From contig NZ_FRFE01000039.1 in NCBI RefSeq assembly GCF_900143695.1, forward strand, positions 1-37,433: a stretch of 37,433 nucleotides of DNA, given 5' to 3'. The first letter of the stretch is position 1. Each line of letters begins with the position of its first letter. Positions 1 to 11,379 of this stretch are shown piece by piece. The translations under genes and the position numbers were made by a program. The DNA is from Desulfopila aestuarii DSM 18488 (GTDB taxonomy: Bacteria; Desulfobacterota; Desulfobulbia; Desulfobulbales; Desulfocapsaceae). The notes beneath the pieces were generated by a model. That model searched no databases and was not told where the DNA came from. It worked only from the letters and a program-made list of their open reading frames with translations.

Positions 1-507
1 ATGGAGCCGGGTTTTGCACTAAAAAATTATGGCCGTATTATCTTTGCCCCGGTTCAGGTGCATCTTTCTCAAAAACTACTTGACCATTCAACACTTGAAG
101 CGAGCCAGCAAGAAGAGCTTACCGCCTTTATCGCCGACAGGCTCAACTCAGCCTTTTCAAAGGGGTTTAAGGGGCAAGGAACCGGCGACTTGAAAATACG
201 CTCTGCGTTGTCGGGTGTGTCAAGTTCTTCTGAGGAATTAGAAGTTTACCAGTATCTTCCTGTTACATTAGCTGTGACTGCGGCTATGGAAGTAGGTGGA
301 GTACGGGATAAGGATCTGGTTATCTTTTTCGAGGTTGAAGCAGTAGATCAAGCCACGGGTAAGGTCGTGGCAGCAAGAGTTAGAGGCGCTGATCTGGGGC
401 AGGTTGGTACTAATAGATTAAAGAATGACCCCGTGAACGCAATTGAGCCCCTGTTGGAAAAGTGGGTAGACAGCTTGGTCGATCAGTTTTCCAAGAATTT
501 GCAATAA
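1..507 (+). CDS. DUF3313-like lipoprotein, probably 5'-truncated by the window edge
   Basis: The reading frame is open from the first base to a TAA at 505-507 (168 residues). No signal peptide or lipobox is visible and no upstream sequence is available, so the ATG at base 1 may be internal and the true start may lie outside the window. The layout resembles the C-terminal part of DUF3313 proteins: an early segment with IIFAPVQV, a helical region, a beta-rich LKIRSALSGV stretch, then an acidic strand ending in a 'D..TGKVVAA' turn and a C-terminal helix with W155. DUF3313 members are usually outer-membrane-anchored lipoproteins of unknown function. The family call rests on pattern memory only. 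The left neighbour is not visible, and 870 bp of gene-poor DNA follow. Confidence 0.55.
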   Translation: MEPGFALKNYGRIIFAPVQVHLSQKLLDHSTLEASQQEELTAFIADRLNSAFSKGFKGQGTGDLKIRSALSGVSSSSEELEVYQYLPVTLAVTAAMEVGGVRDKDLVIFFEVEAVDQATGKVVAARVRGADLGQVGTNRLKNDPVNAIEPLLEKWVDSLVDQFSKNLQ

Positions 508-1376
508 ATTAAAAATTAGGAAAGTCTTCGAACTGGTGAAAAGGTCTCCGGTAGCCTAATATATTAAACATGTTAATGTGGAGGAATCAAATAACATGGC
601 TCAAGAAGCCTCCCTCGTGAGGTTCAACAACATAGGGTCCATCAAAACAAAGGTACATAACCCACCAAAGGATTTCGCGGCATTCTACCATGCAATGAAG
701 CCCAGCTGTGTTTTTCATGCAGGGGCTTTGATTTTTTAGGCTCTGCTTTGTCTGCTGGGTTTGTTTAGATATGGGGGGAAATCCAACTATCTTTCCAATC
801 ACAATTGAGTGAAGCGGAGTCAGAACATTATTGATGAACGTCCCTGCGTCACGTAGCCGGAAAAATTTTGATTATATTAGCAAGACTAAGGTTTCCTCAA
901 TGACTCTTCTTGGAAACTTGAGGTGTCTATTGAATCAAGGAAGTTCTGTTTTTCAAATTCCTAACAGGAAAAATGCAGTCTCTGACTGTAGATAATTCAT
1001 GACCTCATGATCGAATAACAGGTAATGAGATTGACAAGCATGACCTTCTGACGCTTGCATGTCCTTATCCATGAACACTATTACCCCTGTCTTGTGAGCG
1101 CATAGCTGGGATTATTCCTGATCACCCTGGGCTCGGAGAGTAAAGAAAGCCGGTGCTGATGCAAGTCGCGGATATGCTCTATGCTACCAAGTAAGTTTCG
1201 CGTACGATATTTTCCGCTATCTGAAGCGATCCCTTCTATATCTGTCAGCTATGATTGCTCAGTTTCTGCTGGGATACCTGATATTTTCAGGATTTTCTTG
1301 AAACGCGACTACATATCACTGAGCGGCGTACCGTCGACATTGATTTCGACATTTTCTAAACATCATCGGCCCACGG
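508..1376. other. gene-poor spacer of about 870 bp
   Basis: No convincing gene fills this stretch. Candidate frames are short, lack family resemblance and overlap on opposite strands (for example 587-802 minus and 1181-1390 plus). The one start with a good Shine-Dalgarno sequence is the 47-codon frame at 596-739, listed separately. No strong terminator was found for the DUF3313-like gene or for the minus-strand phosphatase gene that ends at 1377. The region could be decayed coding DNA. Confidence 0.6.
596..739 (+). CDS. possible 47-residue small protein or gene fragment
   Basis: An ATG at 596 is preceded by GTGGAGGAATCAAATAAC, giving a GGAGG core about 10 bases upstream, which is one of the best ribosome binding sites in the left part of the window. 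The frame runs 47 codons to a TAG at 737. The peptide is mixed in character, starts MAQEASLVRFNN, has no hydrophobic segment at its start and ends HAGALIF. I do not recognise a family. It may be a real small protein, the surviving N-terminus of a decayed gene, or chance. An imperfect palindrome (ATTAAACATGTTAAT) lies just upstream. Confidence 0.25.
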   Translation: MAQEASLVRFNNIGSIKTKVHNPPKDFAAFYHAMKPSCVFHAGALIF

Positions 1377-2930
1377 TCAGGTCTGAATGACTATCATCGT
1401 CATGTCATCGGCCACCGGCGTATCTCCACAAAACTCCCGGTGGGCTGCCGTCAGCTCCTGGAGGATCCGCCGGCTGTCATGGTCCCTGTTCGCCCGGACA
1501 ATGGCCTTGGGCCGCTCCTTGCCAAACATCTGGCCATCATCGTTCATCGCCTCCCAGAGGCCGTCTGTTGCCAGGAGGATAATGCTCCCCTTGACCAGTC
1601 CATCCAGCCGCTGGGCATGCCATGCTAACTCTGCATCGATGCCCAGGGCCGCACCAGGCCCTTTGAGTTCCGTGAAACGATCGATGTCAGGGTTGTAGAG
1701 CAGGCCTGGATCGTGGCCGGCCCGGATCCATTCAAGGCTGGTTCCTTCTTCCCGCATTACTAAGTAAAAAAGGGTCATGAATCTCCCGGACTCCATCATG
1801 TCCCCTACTAGGTGGCGGTTCAAAGAACCAATCAGTTCCATAGGCGAACCGGACTGCCCATGGCAGGCCTTCAGGTAGCTCCTGGCGCTCGACATCAGAA
1901 GGGCGGCATCGACCCCATGTCCGGAGATATCGCCGATTACCACGGCCAGGTCGTTCCTCCCCGCCATATCGGGAAAATAATCGAAATAGTCGCCTCCCAC
2001 CTCGTCACAGGGAACGCTCATGGCTGATATATCAAGGTAGGGGATGACCGGCGGTTGCGGTGGCAGCAGCCCGCGCTGGACCTCGGCTGCCAGGAGAAGG
2101 GCCTTTTTCTGGGATGAGATATCTGTTATAAACGCGGCTGCTCCAAGGGGCCTGCCACTTTCCAGAACCACGGCACCGAGATGGATCAGTACAGGAATAC
2201 GCTTGCCATGGGCGCTCGCCAGTTCCGCCTCGAAGACAAGTTGACCATCGTTCTGGTCAAGCCGTTTCTGGTAGGTTCTGAGTGAGGGGGTGATCTCCAC
2301 CGGCTGCCGGCCGAGCAGATACTTGCGCGGCCGCCCTGTAAGCTGCTCGTAAGCTTCATTGAGATCCACGGTGACCCCGTCGCCATCAAGGAAAAGTACA
2401 CCCTCGGCGGTGGTCTCGATTACTCGGCGGTGCCGCTCCTCGCTTCGTGCCAGCTTTTCTTCGATGACTCTCCGGTCATGGATGTCGATGACGATGCCCT
2501 GATGGTAACGTAGCCCGCTCAGTTCATCGAGATAGATGGAGGTGCGGTCTTCGACCCAGCGCACCGCCCCTTCCCTGGTGACAATGCGGTAAAACTGGGT
2601 GTAGGATTCCACTCCCTGCTCGACAAACTCTCGGATCTCCTTGAGGGTCCTGGGGGAATCCTCGTGGTAGACCAGGTCCCGGAACATCACTTCGCCGCTG
2701 AGGAACTGCCCTGCGGTATAACCGAATCGGGAAATGTTGGGCGACACATAAACCATCTTGCGCTTCCCGGGATCTTTGGCAGCCAGCCGACGAAAGAGAA
2801 TGGCGTTGCTGCTCTCCATGATCAACTCAATCCGCTGACTGGCCTGCACCGCATGCCGCAAATAGCCATTCTCCCGTCGCAGCTCCTCTATTTCCTGCTG
2901 CTGGCTGGCGATGACGGTGTCGACATCCAT
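1377..2930 (-). CDS. PAS-PAS-PP2C (SpoIIE/RsbU-type) serine phosphatase
   Basis: A 517-residue cytoplasmic signalling phosphatase. A short N-terminal coiled coil (residues about 8-30) leads into a PAS/PAC domain (about 35-160, with a PAC-like YTQFYRIVTREGAVRWVEDR), a second PAS domain (about 168-275), then a PP2C phosphatase of the SpoIIE/RsbU class (about 290-515). Metal-binding motifs are intact: CDEVGGDYFDYF, GDISGHGVDAALLMSS, LLATDGLWEAMN and the terminal ADDMTMIVI. Enzymes of this class dephosphorylate anti-sigma-factor antagonists or related STAS proteins. No transmembrane segment is seen, so the PAS domains probably sense an intracellular ligand or redox state. The start has AAGGGA a few bases upstream. 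It lies 20 bp after the FAD oxidoreductase gene on the same strand, which implies co-transcription. No antagonist or anti-sigma partner is present in the window. Confidence 0.9.
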   Translation of the reverse strand: MDVDTVIASQQQEIEELRRENGYLRHAVQASQRIELIMESSNAILFRRLAAKDPGKRKMVYVSPNISRFGYTAGQFLSGEVMFRDLVYHEDSPRTLKEIREFVEQGVESYTQFYRIVTREGAVRWVEDRTSIYLDELSGLRYHQGIVIDIHDRRVIEEKLARSEERHRRVIETTAEGVLFLDGDGVTVDLNEAYEQLTGRPRKYLLGRQPVEITPSLRTYQKRLDQNDGQLVFEAELASAHGKRIPVLIHLGAVVLESGRPLGAAAFITDISSQKKALLLAAEVQRGLLPPQPPVIPYLDISAMSVPCDEVGGDYFDYFPDMAGRNDLAVVIGDISGHGVDAALLMSSARSYLKACHGQSGSPMELIGSLNRHLVGDMMESGRFMTLFYLVMREEGTSLEWIRAGHDPGLLYNPDIDRFTELKGPGAALGIDAELAWHAQRLDGLVKGSIILLATDGLWEAMNDDGQMFGKERPKAIVRANRDHDSRRILQELTAAHREFCGDTPVADDMTMIVIQT

Positions 2931-2950
2931 ATTATTCCCTTAGCCGAATC

Positions 2951-4339
2951 TCAGCCGGTCGGCTCGATGTTCTGGTTGAGACGGAAGAAGTTGTCGGGAT
3001 CGTACTTCTTTTTGAGCCGCACAAGCCGTTCCCACACCTCGTCGGTATAGGCATCCCGCACCCTCGTCTTGCCCTCATCGCTGAGGAAATTCACGTAGAC
3101 TCCGTGGGCAAAGCGGGTGGTCGCCTCATGAAACTCCCGGGCCCATGCCAGGCAACGCTCGTCGTCGCTCTTTTCCCGCCAGCGGGTGTGGATATTGAGG
3201 ACAAATGGTGTGTAACGGTGGGCGAAGGCTGTGGTGTCGGCCGCGACCTTTGCGGGTGCCCCCTCCATATGGGGAATGAATATCTCGCATTCCTCGGTGG
3301 GTAACCGCTCGGCAAAGGTAAGGATCTCTCTCACACATTCTTCGGAGAGCGAGGTCAGGTGGTGAGATTTCCAGTAGTTTCGCGCACCATGGTCAACCAG
3401 TCCGTCAAACCCCGACTGCCACTCCTTCCATGGCATCATGCCGGTGATCATGCCGTGGGAGTCTGTCCGGTCAATCAGTGGCTGTATCAAGCGTCCGCCC
3501 TCCTCTTCACTGCCGAGATAGACGAAGGGCACCAGCACCACCAAACTACCGTGCACCTCTTCGGGCAGAAAAGGTAACGGTGGAGCCTTACGCAACACCA
3601 TCCAGACGGTCATCTCGTCAGGCAGGGTTCGCACATAGTGCTGATGAAAAGCGATATAGTCCGCTGCATTTTGAAACTTTTTGGCGATGATCCCGGCAAA
3701 AACCGTATTACCAATGGGGGCGCCCTTGAAGGTGAAAGAAGTGACGATGCCAAAGTTACCGCCGCCGCCCCGTAAGCCCCAGAAAAGATCCGGGTTCTCC
3801 GTGGCCGATGCGGTCAGCAGCTCCCCTTCGGCCGTCACCACCTGGGCTGAGAGCAGGTTGTCCACCGAGAGCCCGTGCTTTCTACTGATCCAGCCAAAGC
3901 CGCCGCCAAGGGTTAGGCCCCCAACGCCGGTATGAGAGACGATGCCGGCAGAGACGGCAAGCCCATAAAGCTGGGTTTCGTTATCCATGTCGCCCAGCAG
4001 GGCACCACCATCGACCCGGACGTGATTGTCCTCCCTGTCCACCAGCACTCTACGCATGGGCGACAAATCGATGATGAGGCCGTCATCGCATGTCGCCTTG
4101 CCCGCAGAGTTGTGGCCACCGCCCTTGACCGCCACCAGCATCTTGTGTTCCCTGCCGAACTTCACCGCCTCGATCACATCGCCCGTAGTCACGCAACGAG
4201 CGATGAGGAGCGGCCGCTTATCAAACATGCCGTTCCAAACCTTCCGCGCTGTTTCATAGCCGTGCTCTCCGGCCATTAGCACATTGCCGCGAAAACGCGC
4301 CCGTAACTCCCGAATCTTTTCTTCTGTTGCTGTCGACAT
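2951..4339 (-). CDS. FAD-linked oxidoreductase, berberine-bridge/PCMH type
   Basis: A 462-residue flavoprotein. The N-terminal FAD-binding PCMH domain (about 35-210) contains VAVKGGGHNSAG, whose His is the usual 8-alpha-histidyl FAD attachment residue, and the dinucleotide-binding stretch GVGGLTLGGGFGW, then LFWGLRGGGGNFGIV. The C-terminal BBE segment (about 410-460) has YVNFLSDEG and a YDPDNFFRLNQNI ending typical of the family. The Cys that supplies a second covalent FAD bond in plant and fungal members is absent (GIVSHTG at that place), so mono-covalent FAD is likely. Substrate cannot be told from sequence; relatives oxidise sugars, alkaloids or other alcohols. No signal peptide is seen. 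The ATG follows AGAGGTCTACA, a good ribosome binding site. First gene of a two-gene unit with the PP2C phosphatase. Confidence 0.88.
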   Translation of the reverse strand: MSTATEEKIRELRARFRGNVLMAGEHGYETARKVWNGMFDKRPLLIARCVTTGDVIEAVKFGREHKMLVAVKGGGHNSAGKATCDDGLIIDLSPMRRVLVDREDNHVRVDGGALLGDMDNETQLYGLAVSAGIVSHTGVGGLTLGGGFGWISRKHGLSVDNLLSAQVVTAEGELLTASATENPDLFWGLRGGGGNFGIVTSFTFKGAPIGNTVFAGIIAKKFQNAADYIAFHQHYVRTLPDEMTVWMVLRKAPPLPFLPEEVHGSLVVLVPFVYLGSEEEGGRLIQPLIDRTDSHGMITGMMPWKEWQSGFDGLVDHGARNYWKSHHLTSLSEECVREILTFAERLPTEECEIFIPHMEGAPAKVAADTTAFAHRYTPFVLNIHTRWREKSDDERCLAWAREFHEATTRFAHGVYVNFLSDEGKTRVRDAYTDEVWERLVRLKKKYDPDNFFRLNQNIEPTG

Positions 4340-4410
4340 TGTAGACCTCTATGGATGGATGACATCAACCTTCCTTGCCTGCCTCATTGTTCACGCTGTG
4401 GCCATTCGTT

Positions 4411-4450
4411 AAAAAAAGCCGGGTTACCACCTGATAATGGCGACCCGGCT
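4411..4450 (-). terminator. rho-independent terminator on the minus strand
   Basis: A perfect 8-bp stem AGCCGGGT/ACCCGGCT (4417-4424 with 4443-4450) is followed on the minus strand by seven U residues (A-run 4411-4417 on plus). It lies upstream of the FAD oxidoreductase start and over 500 bp past the end of aconitase, so the transcript it ends is not obvious. Confidence 0.8.
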
Positions 4451-4540
4451 GTCTTGTGCTAAAGACCGTAGCTTCCCGTCAAAGTTATACAGCAGGGTTG
4501 GTCTTCTACATCATCATTTGGTGTAAGCGAGATCGCTATC
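4411..4540 (-). ncRNA. candidate small RNA (about 130 nt) upstream of the FAD oxidoreductase
   Basis: This is an inference from a promoter-like pair (4546-4574) and a strong terminator (4411-4450) on the same strand with no plausible reading frame between. The predicted RNA would start near 4540 with a small AGCG/CGCT stem and end in the GC-rich hairpin plus U-run. I do not recognise it as a known RNA family. The alternative is that the terminator simply ends a long aconitase 3' untranslated region. Confidence 0.25.
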
Positions 4541-4545
4541 GTGAA

Positions 4546-4574
4546 AAAATATGCCACAATGTGGTGATTCGCAA
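4546..4574 (-). promoter_or_regulatory. possible sigma-70 promoter with palindrome in the spacer
   Basis: Reading the minus strand, TTGCGA (4574-4569) and TATTTT (4551-4546) are 17 bp apart. Each matches the consensus at four of six positions. An 11-bp palindrome with a one-base centre (CCACAATGTGG, 4554-4564) falls between them, where a repressor could bind. Confidence 0.3.
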
Positions 4575-4958
4575 GAGTGAGCACATTTTTCCATAAGGGA
4601 AACTTGTCGCCCAAAAGGTTCAGAAAGGTGGCCTCACCCATTTGAGCAAAACTGCTAAAATCAAGGTGATGACTGGCAATTCCACACCATAATCGGCCTG
4701 GTAGCGTAAAGCGTATTCCTGATTACCCAGAATTTGGTCACCGTCTTTTCAGGCAAAGCAATCATTGAAAAGTTGCTCCATTTCTTGCGACGCTGATGCT
4801 CGATAGTTTTTCCAATCGAACCCCTCAAATTCCGGTTAGCAAAAAACATCAACCAGGCATTCTGGCAAGACAAAGCGTCTCAGGAAAACTCTGTTCGTTT
4901 CTTACATCCGGATGAGCACGTTCAGGCAAGTGGAAAAGGTGGGGATGAGTTGCGAGCA

Positions 4959-4987
4959 GAGCATGCCTTGGTCTGCAAGGCATGCTC
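4959..4987 (-). terminator. hairpin just after aconitase, possible weak terminator
   Basis: A perfect 11-bp stem GAGCATGCCTT/AAGGCATGCTC with a 7-base loop lies 16 bp after the aconitase stop. There is no clear U-run on the minus strand, so it may stabilise the 3' end or terminate weakly. Confidence 0.45.
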
Positions 4988-5003
4988 GGGTTGTTGGATG
5001 GTG

Positions 5004-7652
<2,649 letters not shown>

Positions 7653-7742
7653 GGCAGTCCTCTCAGTGTCAGGGTGTACGATGGGAATGCGGGCGACCGT
7701 GGCAGCAGGGTATAAAGGCAAGGCCCGTAAAATATCTATGAT

Positions 7743-7782
7743 CACTTTCTGCGAAGAAAAAAGCATTCTGCAGCAGAAAGTG
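7743..7782. repeat. inverted repeat between divergent acnA and IMPase genes
   Basis: A perfect 10-bp inverted repeat, CACTTTCTGC (7743-7752) and GCAGAAAGTG (7773-7782), with a 20-bp spacer (centre-to-centre 30 bp, about three helical turns). It sits about 91 bp before the aconitase start and just upstream of the -10 element of the plus-strand gene, so an operator role is possible. A hairpin in the aconitase leader is the alternative. Confidence 0.5.
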
Positions 7783-7813
7783 CGAGTGGGCTGGTAATTC
7801 AATCGCCCTGCTA

Positions 7814-7819
7814 TATAAT
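7814..7819 (+). promoter_or_regulatory. -10 element for the IMPase-family gene
   Basis: A perfect TATAAT lies 65 bp before the IMPase start. The matching -35 region (CTGGTA at 7791-7796, 17 bp away) is poor, so an activator may be needed. Confidence 0.45.
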
Positions 7820-7883
7820 GACCATGATACAGAAAAAGGCAAAGGAGCGCGAGGAGAATACATAACTTTATCGGGTTATTGAG

Positions 7884-8654
7884 ATGCTGATAAAATTCAT
7901 GATGGAGATGGCGGAAAAAGCCGGAGCGATCTCGCTGCACGAGGCTGAAGCTATGGCCGAGAGCAAGGTGGAATATAAAAGCGTTCGCGATCTGGTGACA
8001 CCGGTGGACAGAAAGGTGGAGGATTTTCTCCGTCACGAGATTCAAAAAAAATATCCGGATCATAGTATCTTGGGTGAGGAGCGGGGAACATCGACGGGCA
8101 GTACCGACAGCTGCTGGGTAATCGACCCCATTGATGGCACTAACTCGTATGTGCATGGTTTGCCAGGTTATTCGGTGAGTATCGCCCTTCAGCAGGGCGG
8201 TGAGAGTGTGGCTGGTGTGGTATATGGCCCGGTGCTGAACATGATGTTTGCGGCGGAGAAAGGACAGGGTGCAACATTGAATGGCCGGAGGGTCAAGGTG
8301 TCGGAGAGGTCGCAACTGAGTCAGTCAGTGTTGGCCACAGGTTTTGCGGCTTTTCGGGACGGGCAGGTGAATGAGAGCCTAGAGATGTTTGCACGGGTCG
8401 CCCCTAAGGCCCGGGATATTCGGCGGCATGGCTCGGCGGCCCTGGATCTTGCCTGGGTTGCTGCGGGCAGAATGGACGGATTCTGGGAGAAGGGTCTCAA
8501 GCTCTATGATTATGCGGCGGGTATCCTGTTGGTTGCCGAGGCCGGCGGGCGGGTGATCGATTTTGGAGGCGGTTCCGACTATCTTGAAAACGGGCTGCTG
8601 GCCAGCAATTGCCTGATCGAAGGTGAGCTGCTCAATCTGATTGCTGGTGACTAA
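7884..8654 (+). CDS. inositol monophosphatase family protein (SuhB-like)
   Basis: A 256-residue Mg2+-dependent phosphatase of the IMPase superfamily. Metal-binding motifs are visible: GEERG (about 65-69), the central DPIDGTNSYVHG (about 82-93), and a C-terminal WEKGLKLYDYAAG. In the last motif the usual 'WDxAAG' Trp is replaced by Tyr, while the metal-binding Asp stays. Relatives act on inositol-1-phosphate, fructose-1,6-bisphosphate or PAP, and some (SuhB) also take part in rRNA transcription; sequence alone does not choose among them. The start is uncertain: there is no clear Shine-Dalgarno before 7884, while GGAG elements lie about 30 bases further up, and ATG codons a few positions in are possible. 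The gene diverges from acnA and is followed by a 283-bp spacer before lon. Confidence 0.9.
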   Translation: MLIKFMMEMAEKAGAISLHEAEAMAESKVEYKSVRDLVTPVDRKVEDFLRHEIQKKYPDHSILGEERGTSTGSTDSCWVIDPIDGTNSYVHGLPGYSVSIALQQGGESVAGVVYGPVLNMMFAAEKGQGATLNGRRVKVSERSQLSQSVLATGFAAFRDGQVNESLEMFARVAPKARDIRRHGSAALDLAWVAAGRMDGFWEKGLKLYDYAAGILLVAEAGGRVIDFGGGSDYLENGLLASNCLIEGELLNLIAGD

Positions 8655-8937
8655 CGAACGAGAATGAAAAGACATTTTTTCATCGCTTTTCGAAGATAGG
8701 CTCTACCCAACCCGTAAAGGAGTGATTACCTCTGTTTTCATAGTGGAACAGCACGATTGTTGTGTTGAAAAGTTCCCGGAATGCTATTGAAAATGAAAGT
8801 CAACTTGATAGATCAGGTGCAGTGCCGTAAATGAAAAGAACAACATTTTCCTGGTGTGAAAAAACGAAGAGGCACTGTCTTCCTATATATTTTTGTCTGT
8901 TTTTGAATCTGGAAATTCCAAAAAAAGGAGAGGCTGC

Positions 8938-11379
8938 ATGGATGAAAAAACAACCGTTTTGACCCCGGATGGAATCGATTCTCCGGAGGACGAAGCTGGC
9001 AAAGAGACAAGCGAAAAGTCTCTTATAGTTTCCACTGATACACTGCCGGAAAATCTGTTGATTATTCCTTTACACGATCGGCCGATGTTTCCGAAAATGA
9101 TGGGGCCGATTATCGTTGACGACCCGAAGATCCAGCAGGCGATCTTTGAGCGGGGCGAAGAGGGTGGACCGCTCTACCTTGGTCTTTTGTTGACACGGCC
9201 GACGGAAGACTCAATGCCCAAACGTCCTGAGGACCCGGATGATTTCTTCAACGTGGGTGTTGTGGTGCGCATTGTCCAGGCGACCCCTCCCAAAGGTGAT
9301 GAGCCTTTGCAGCTGATGGCTCAGGCCATCGAACGGTTTGAGGTGTTGCATCTCTACCGGAAAGACACGGTATTTTATGCTGAAGTCAATTATCTGTATG
9401 AAAAGAAGATCGAGAACACCGAGGAATTGAAAGCCTATTCGGTGGCCATCATCGACTGCATTAAGGAGTTGGTGGCACTGAACCCGCTTTTTAAAGAAGG
9501 GCTTTCGCTGCTTATTGAGCGTATCAATCTGAGCGATCCAAGTGCCCTTGCCGATTTTTCGGCGTCCATGACCACTTCATCGGGAGCGGATATTCAGAAA
9601 ATCCTTGAGCTTGAAGTTGTTCGCAAGCGGATCGAGGCATCGCTTATTCTCCTCAAGAAAGAGCTGGAGATCACGAAGTTGAAGGCCCAGATCTCCAAAC
9701 GTATAGAAGAGCAGCTTTCCAAGCAGCAACGTGAGTTTTTCTTAAAGCAGCAACTGCAGGAGATAAAAAAAGAGCTGGGGCTTGCCAAAGATGACACCCA
9801 GAGCGAGATAGAAAAATATGAAAAACGTTTGACTAAACTGGTACTTTCTGAGGAGGCGCGAGATAAGATCAAGGAAGAGTTGGAGAAACTGCGGCTTTTA
9901 GGGCCATCGTCAGCGGAATTCAATGTGAGCCGCACCTATCTCGACTGGCTGACCATTCTGCCCTGGGGCATCTACACCAAGGACAACTATAACTCCACCA
10001 AGGCGGAAAAGATCCTCAACCGCGATCATTACGGTTTGGAAGATGTAAAAGAACGCATCCTTGAGCTGATTTCGGTTGGTATCGTCAAAGGCGATCTCTC
10101 CGGCTCTATTATCCTGCTTACCGGTCCTCCGGGTGTGGGTAAGACCTCCATCGGTCAGTCCATCGCCAAGAGCCTGGGCCGCGAGTTTTACCGTTTTTCG
10201 CTGGGCGGTATGCGCGACGAGGCGGAAATCAAAGGCCACCGCCGGACCTATATCGGTGCTATGCCGGGCAAGTTCCTGCAGGCCATCAAGACCTGCAAGA
10301 CCTCCAATCCGGTCATCATGCTTGATGAGATCGACAAAATCGGTGCGAGCTTCCAGGGCGATCCGGCATCCGCACTGCTTGAGGTCCTTGATCCTGAGCA
10401 GAACAAGGATTTTCTTGACCATTACCTTGATGTGCGATTCGATCTCTCCAAGGTGCTCTTTATCTGCACTGCCAACCAGCTGGATACTATTCCGGCACCT
10501 CTGCTTGACCGGATGGAGATGATCCAGCTTCCCGGTTATATTTTAAAGGAGAAGGTGGAGATTGCCGCTCGACATTTGGTGCCCAAGCAGTTGAAACAGC
10601 ATGGTTTAACCGATAAGCAGGTGAAAATCTCACGACCGGTGTTGACGGCTATTGTCGATGGCTGGGCCCGTGAAGCCGGGGTGCGTGGTCTGGAAAACTG
10701 CATCAAAAAGATCATCCGAAAGGGGGTCAAAAGGATTGTTGCCGACCCTGACGCCGTTGTTCAGATCAAGAAAGAAGAGCTCAAGGATATTCTCGGCAAA
10801 CAGGTTTTCACCGAAGGGAAGGCCTTTGCGAAGCCGCGGGTCGGAGTCATTCGTGGGCTTGCCTACACTTCCATGGGTGGGGCGACCCTCTATATTGAGT
10901 CGATTCCGGTTCCGTCCAGCAATCCGGGATTTAAGCAGACCGGTCAGCTTGGCAAGGTCATGGTTGAGTCGTCGGAGATTGCCTACAGTTATGTCCGTTC
11001 CTTCTTGAAGGATAACGAAAAGGCAAAGGAATTTTTCAAGAATAGTTTTATCCACCTGCACGTACCGGCCGGAGCCACACCCAAGGACGGCCCGTCAGCG
11101 GGTATTACCATGGCCTGTTCGCTCTATTCGCTTGCCATGGATAAACCGATCGTGGCTGATACCGCCATGACCGGTGAACTGACCTTGAGCGGCCTGGTAA
11201 TGCCAATCGGCGGGGTGAAAGAGAAGATCATCGCCGCGAAGCGTTCGAATGTGAAGCAAGTGCTGCTGCCTAAAGAAAATGAGGGCGATTTTGAAATGCT
11301 GCCTGAGCATGTCAAAGAGGGAATCACGGCCTATTTTGTTTCGACCTTTGCGGACGTCTTGAAGATCTGTTTTCCGTAA
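8938..11379 (+). CDS. lon: ATP-dependent Lon protease
   Basis: A cytosolic AAA+ serine protease that degrades misfolded and regulatory proteins. From the ATG at 8938 it is 813 residues, normal for LonA. An acidic, disordered N-terminus of about 30 residues precedes the LON substrate-binding domain (about 36-230). A coiled-coil segment rich in [12 protein letters not shown] follows, then the AAA+ module with Walker [10 protein letters not shown] (396-404) and Walker [10 protein letters not shown]. The protease domain has the Ser-Lys dyad at Ser720 (KDGPSAGIT) and Lys763 ([12 protein letters not shown]). The frame opens earlier at 8893, but ATG 8938 has AAAAAAGGAGAGGCTGC just before it and is preferred. 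The gene is monocistronic with a strong terminator. I saw no convincing sigma-32 promoter. Confidence 0.97.
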   Translation: MDEKTTVLTPDGIDSPEDEAGKETSEKSLIVSTDTLPENLLIIPLHDRPMFPKMMGPIIVDDPKIQQAIFERGEEGGPLYLGLLLTRPTEDSMPKRPEDPDDFFNVGVVVRIVQATPPKGDEPLQLMAQAIERFEVLHLYRKDTVFYAEVNYLYEKKIENTEELKAYSVAIIDCIKELVALNPLFKEGLSLLIERINLSDPSALADFSASMTTSSGADIQKILELEVVRKRIEASLILLKKELEITKLKAQISKRIEEQLSKQQREFFLKQQLQEIKKELGLAKDDTQSEIEKYEKRLTKLVLSEEARDKIKEELEKLRLLGPSSAEFNVSRTYLDWLTILPWGIYTKDNYNSTKAEKILNRDHYGLEDVKERILELISVGIVKGDLSGSIILLTGPPGVGKTSIGQSIAKSLGREFYRFSLGGMRDEAEIKGHRRTYIGAMPGKFLQAIKTCKTSNPVIMLDEIDKIGASFQGDPASALLEVLDPEQNKDFLDHYLDVRFDLSKVLFICTANQLDTIPAPLLDRMEMIQLPGYILKEKVEIAARHLVPKQLKQHGLTDKQVKISRPVLTAIVDGWAREAGVRGLENCIKKIIRKGVKRIVADPDAVVQIKKEELKDILGKQVFTEGKAFAKPRVGVIRGLAYTSMGGATLYIESIPVPSSNPGFKQTGQLGKVMVESSEIAYSYVRSFLKDNEKAKEFFKNSFIHLHVPAGATPKDGPSAGITMACSLYSLAMDKPIVADTAMTGELTLSGLVMPIGGVKEKIIAAKRSNVKQVLLPKENEGDFEMLPEHVKEGITAYFVSTFADVLKICFP

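Larger units (their letters stand above)
4340..5003. other. 664-bp spacer with an orphan terminator, no clear gene
   Basis: It lies between aconitase and the FAD oxidoreductase, both on minus. Two minus-strand frames of 60 and 70 codons (4459-4641, 4661-4873) lack ribosome binding sites and family resemblance. A different minus frame around 4620-4765 reads quite protein-like (NQEYALRYQADYGVELPVIT) but carries stop codons, so part of the spacer may be a decayed gene. A strong minus-strand terminator, a possible promoter and a possible sRNA are listed separately. Confidence 0.55.

Noticed and set aside
587-802. 71-codon minus-strand frame
   Set aside because: No ribosome binding site, no family resemblance, and it overlaps a better-initiated plus-strand frame.
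1140-1390. Plus-strand text resembling a GGDEF C-terminus (ADMLYATK), and a 69-codon frame at 1181
   Set aside because: The resemblance is eight residues long and followed by a stop; the frame has no start signal. Too weak to call a pseudogene.
7653-8315. N-terminal extension of the aconitase frame to 1103 residues
   Set aside because: The extra residues are unlike aconitase and run antisense through the IMPase gene; ATG 7652 has a good ribosome binding site.
8655-8937. Heat-shock (sigma-32) promoter before lon
   Set aside because: Several TTGAAA-like boxes occur, but none has a partner resembling CCCCAT at the right distance.
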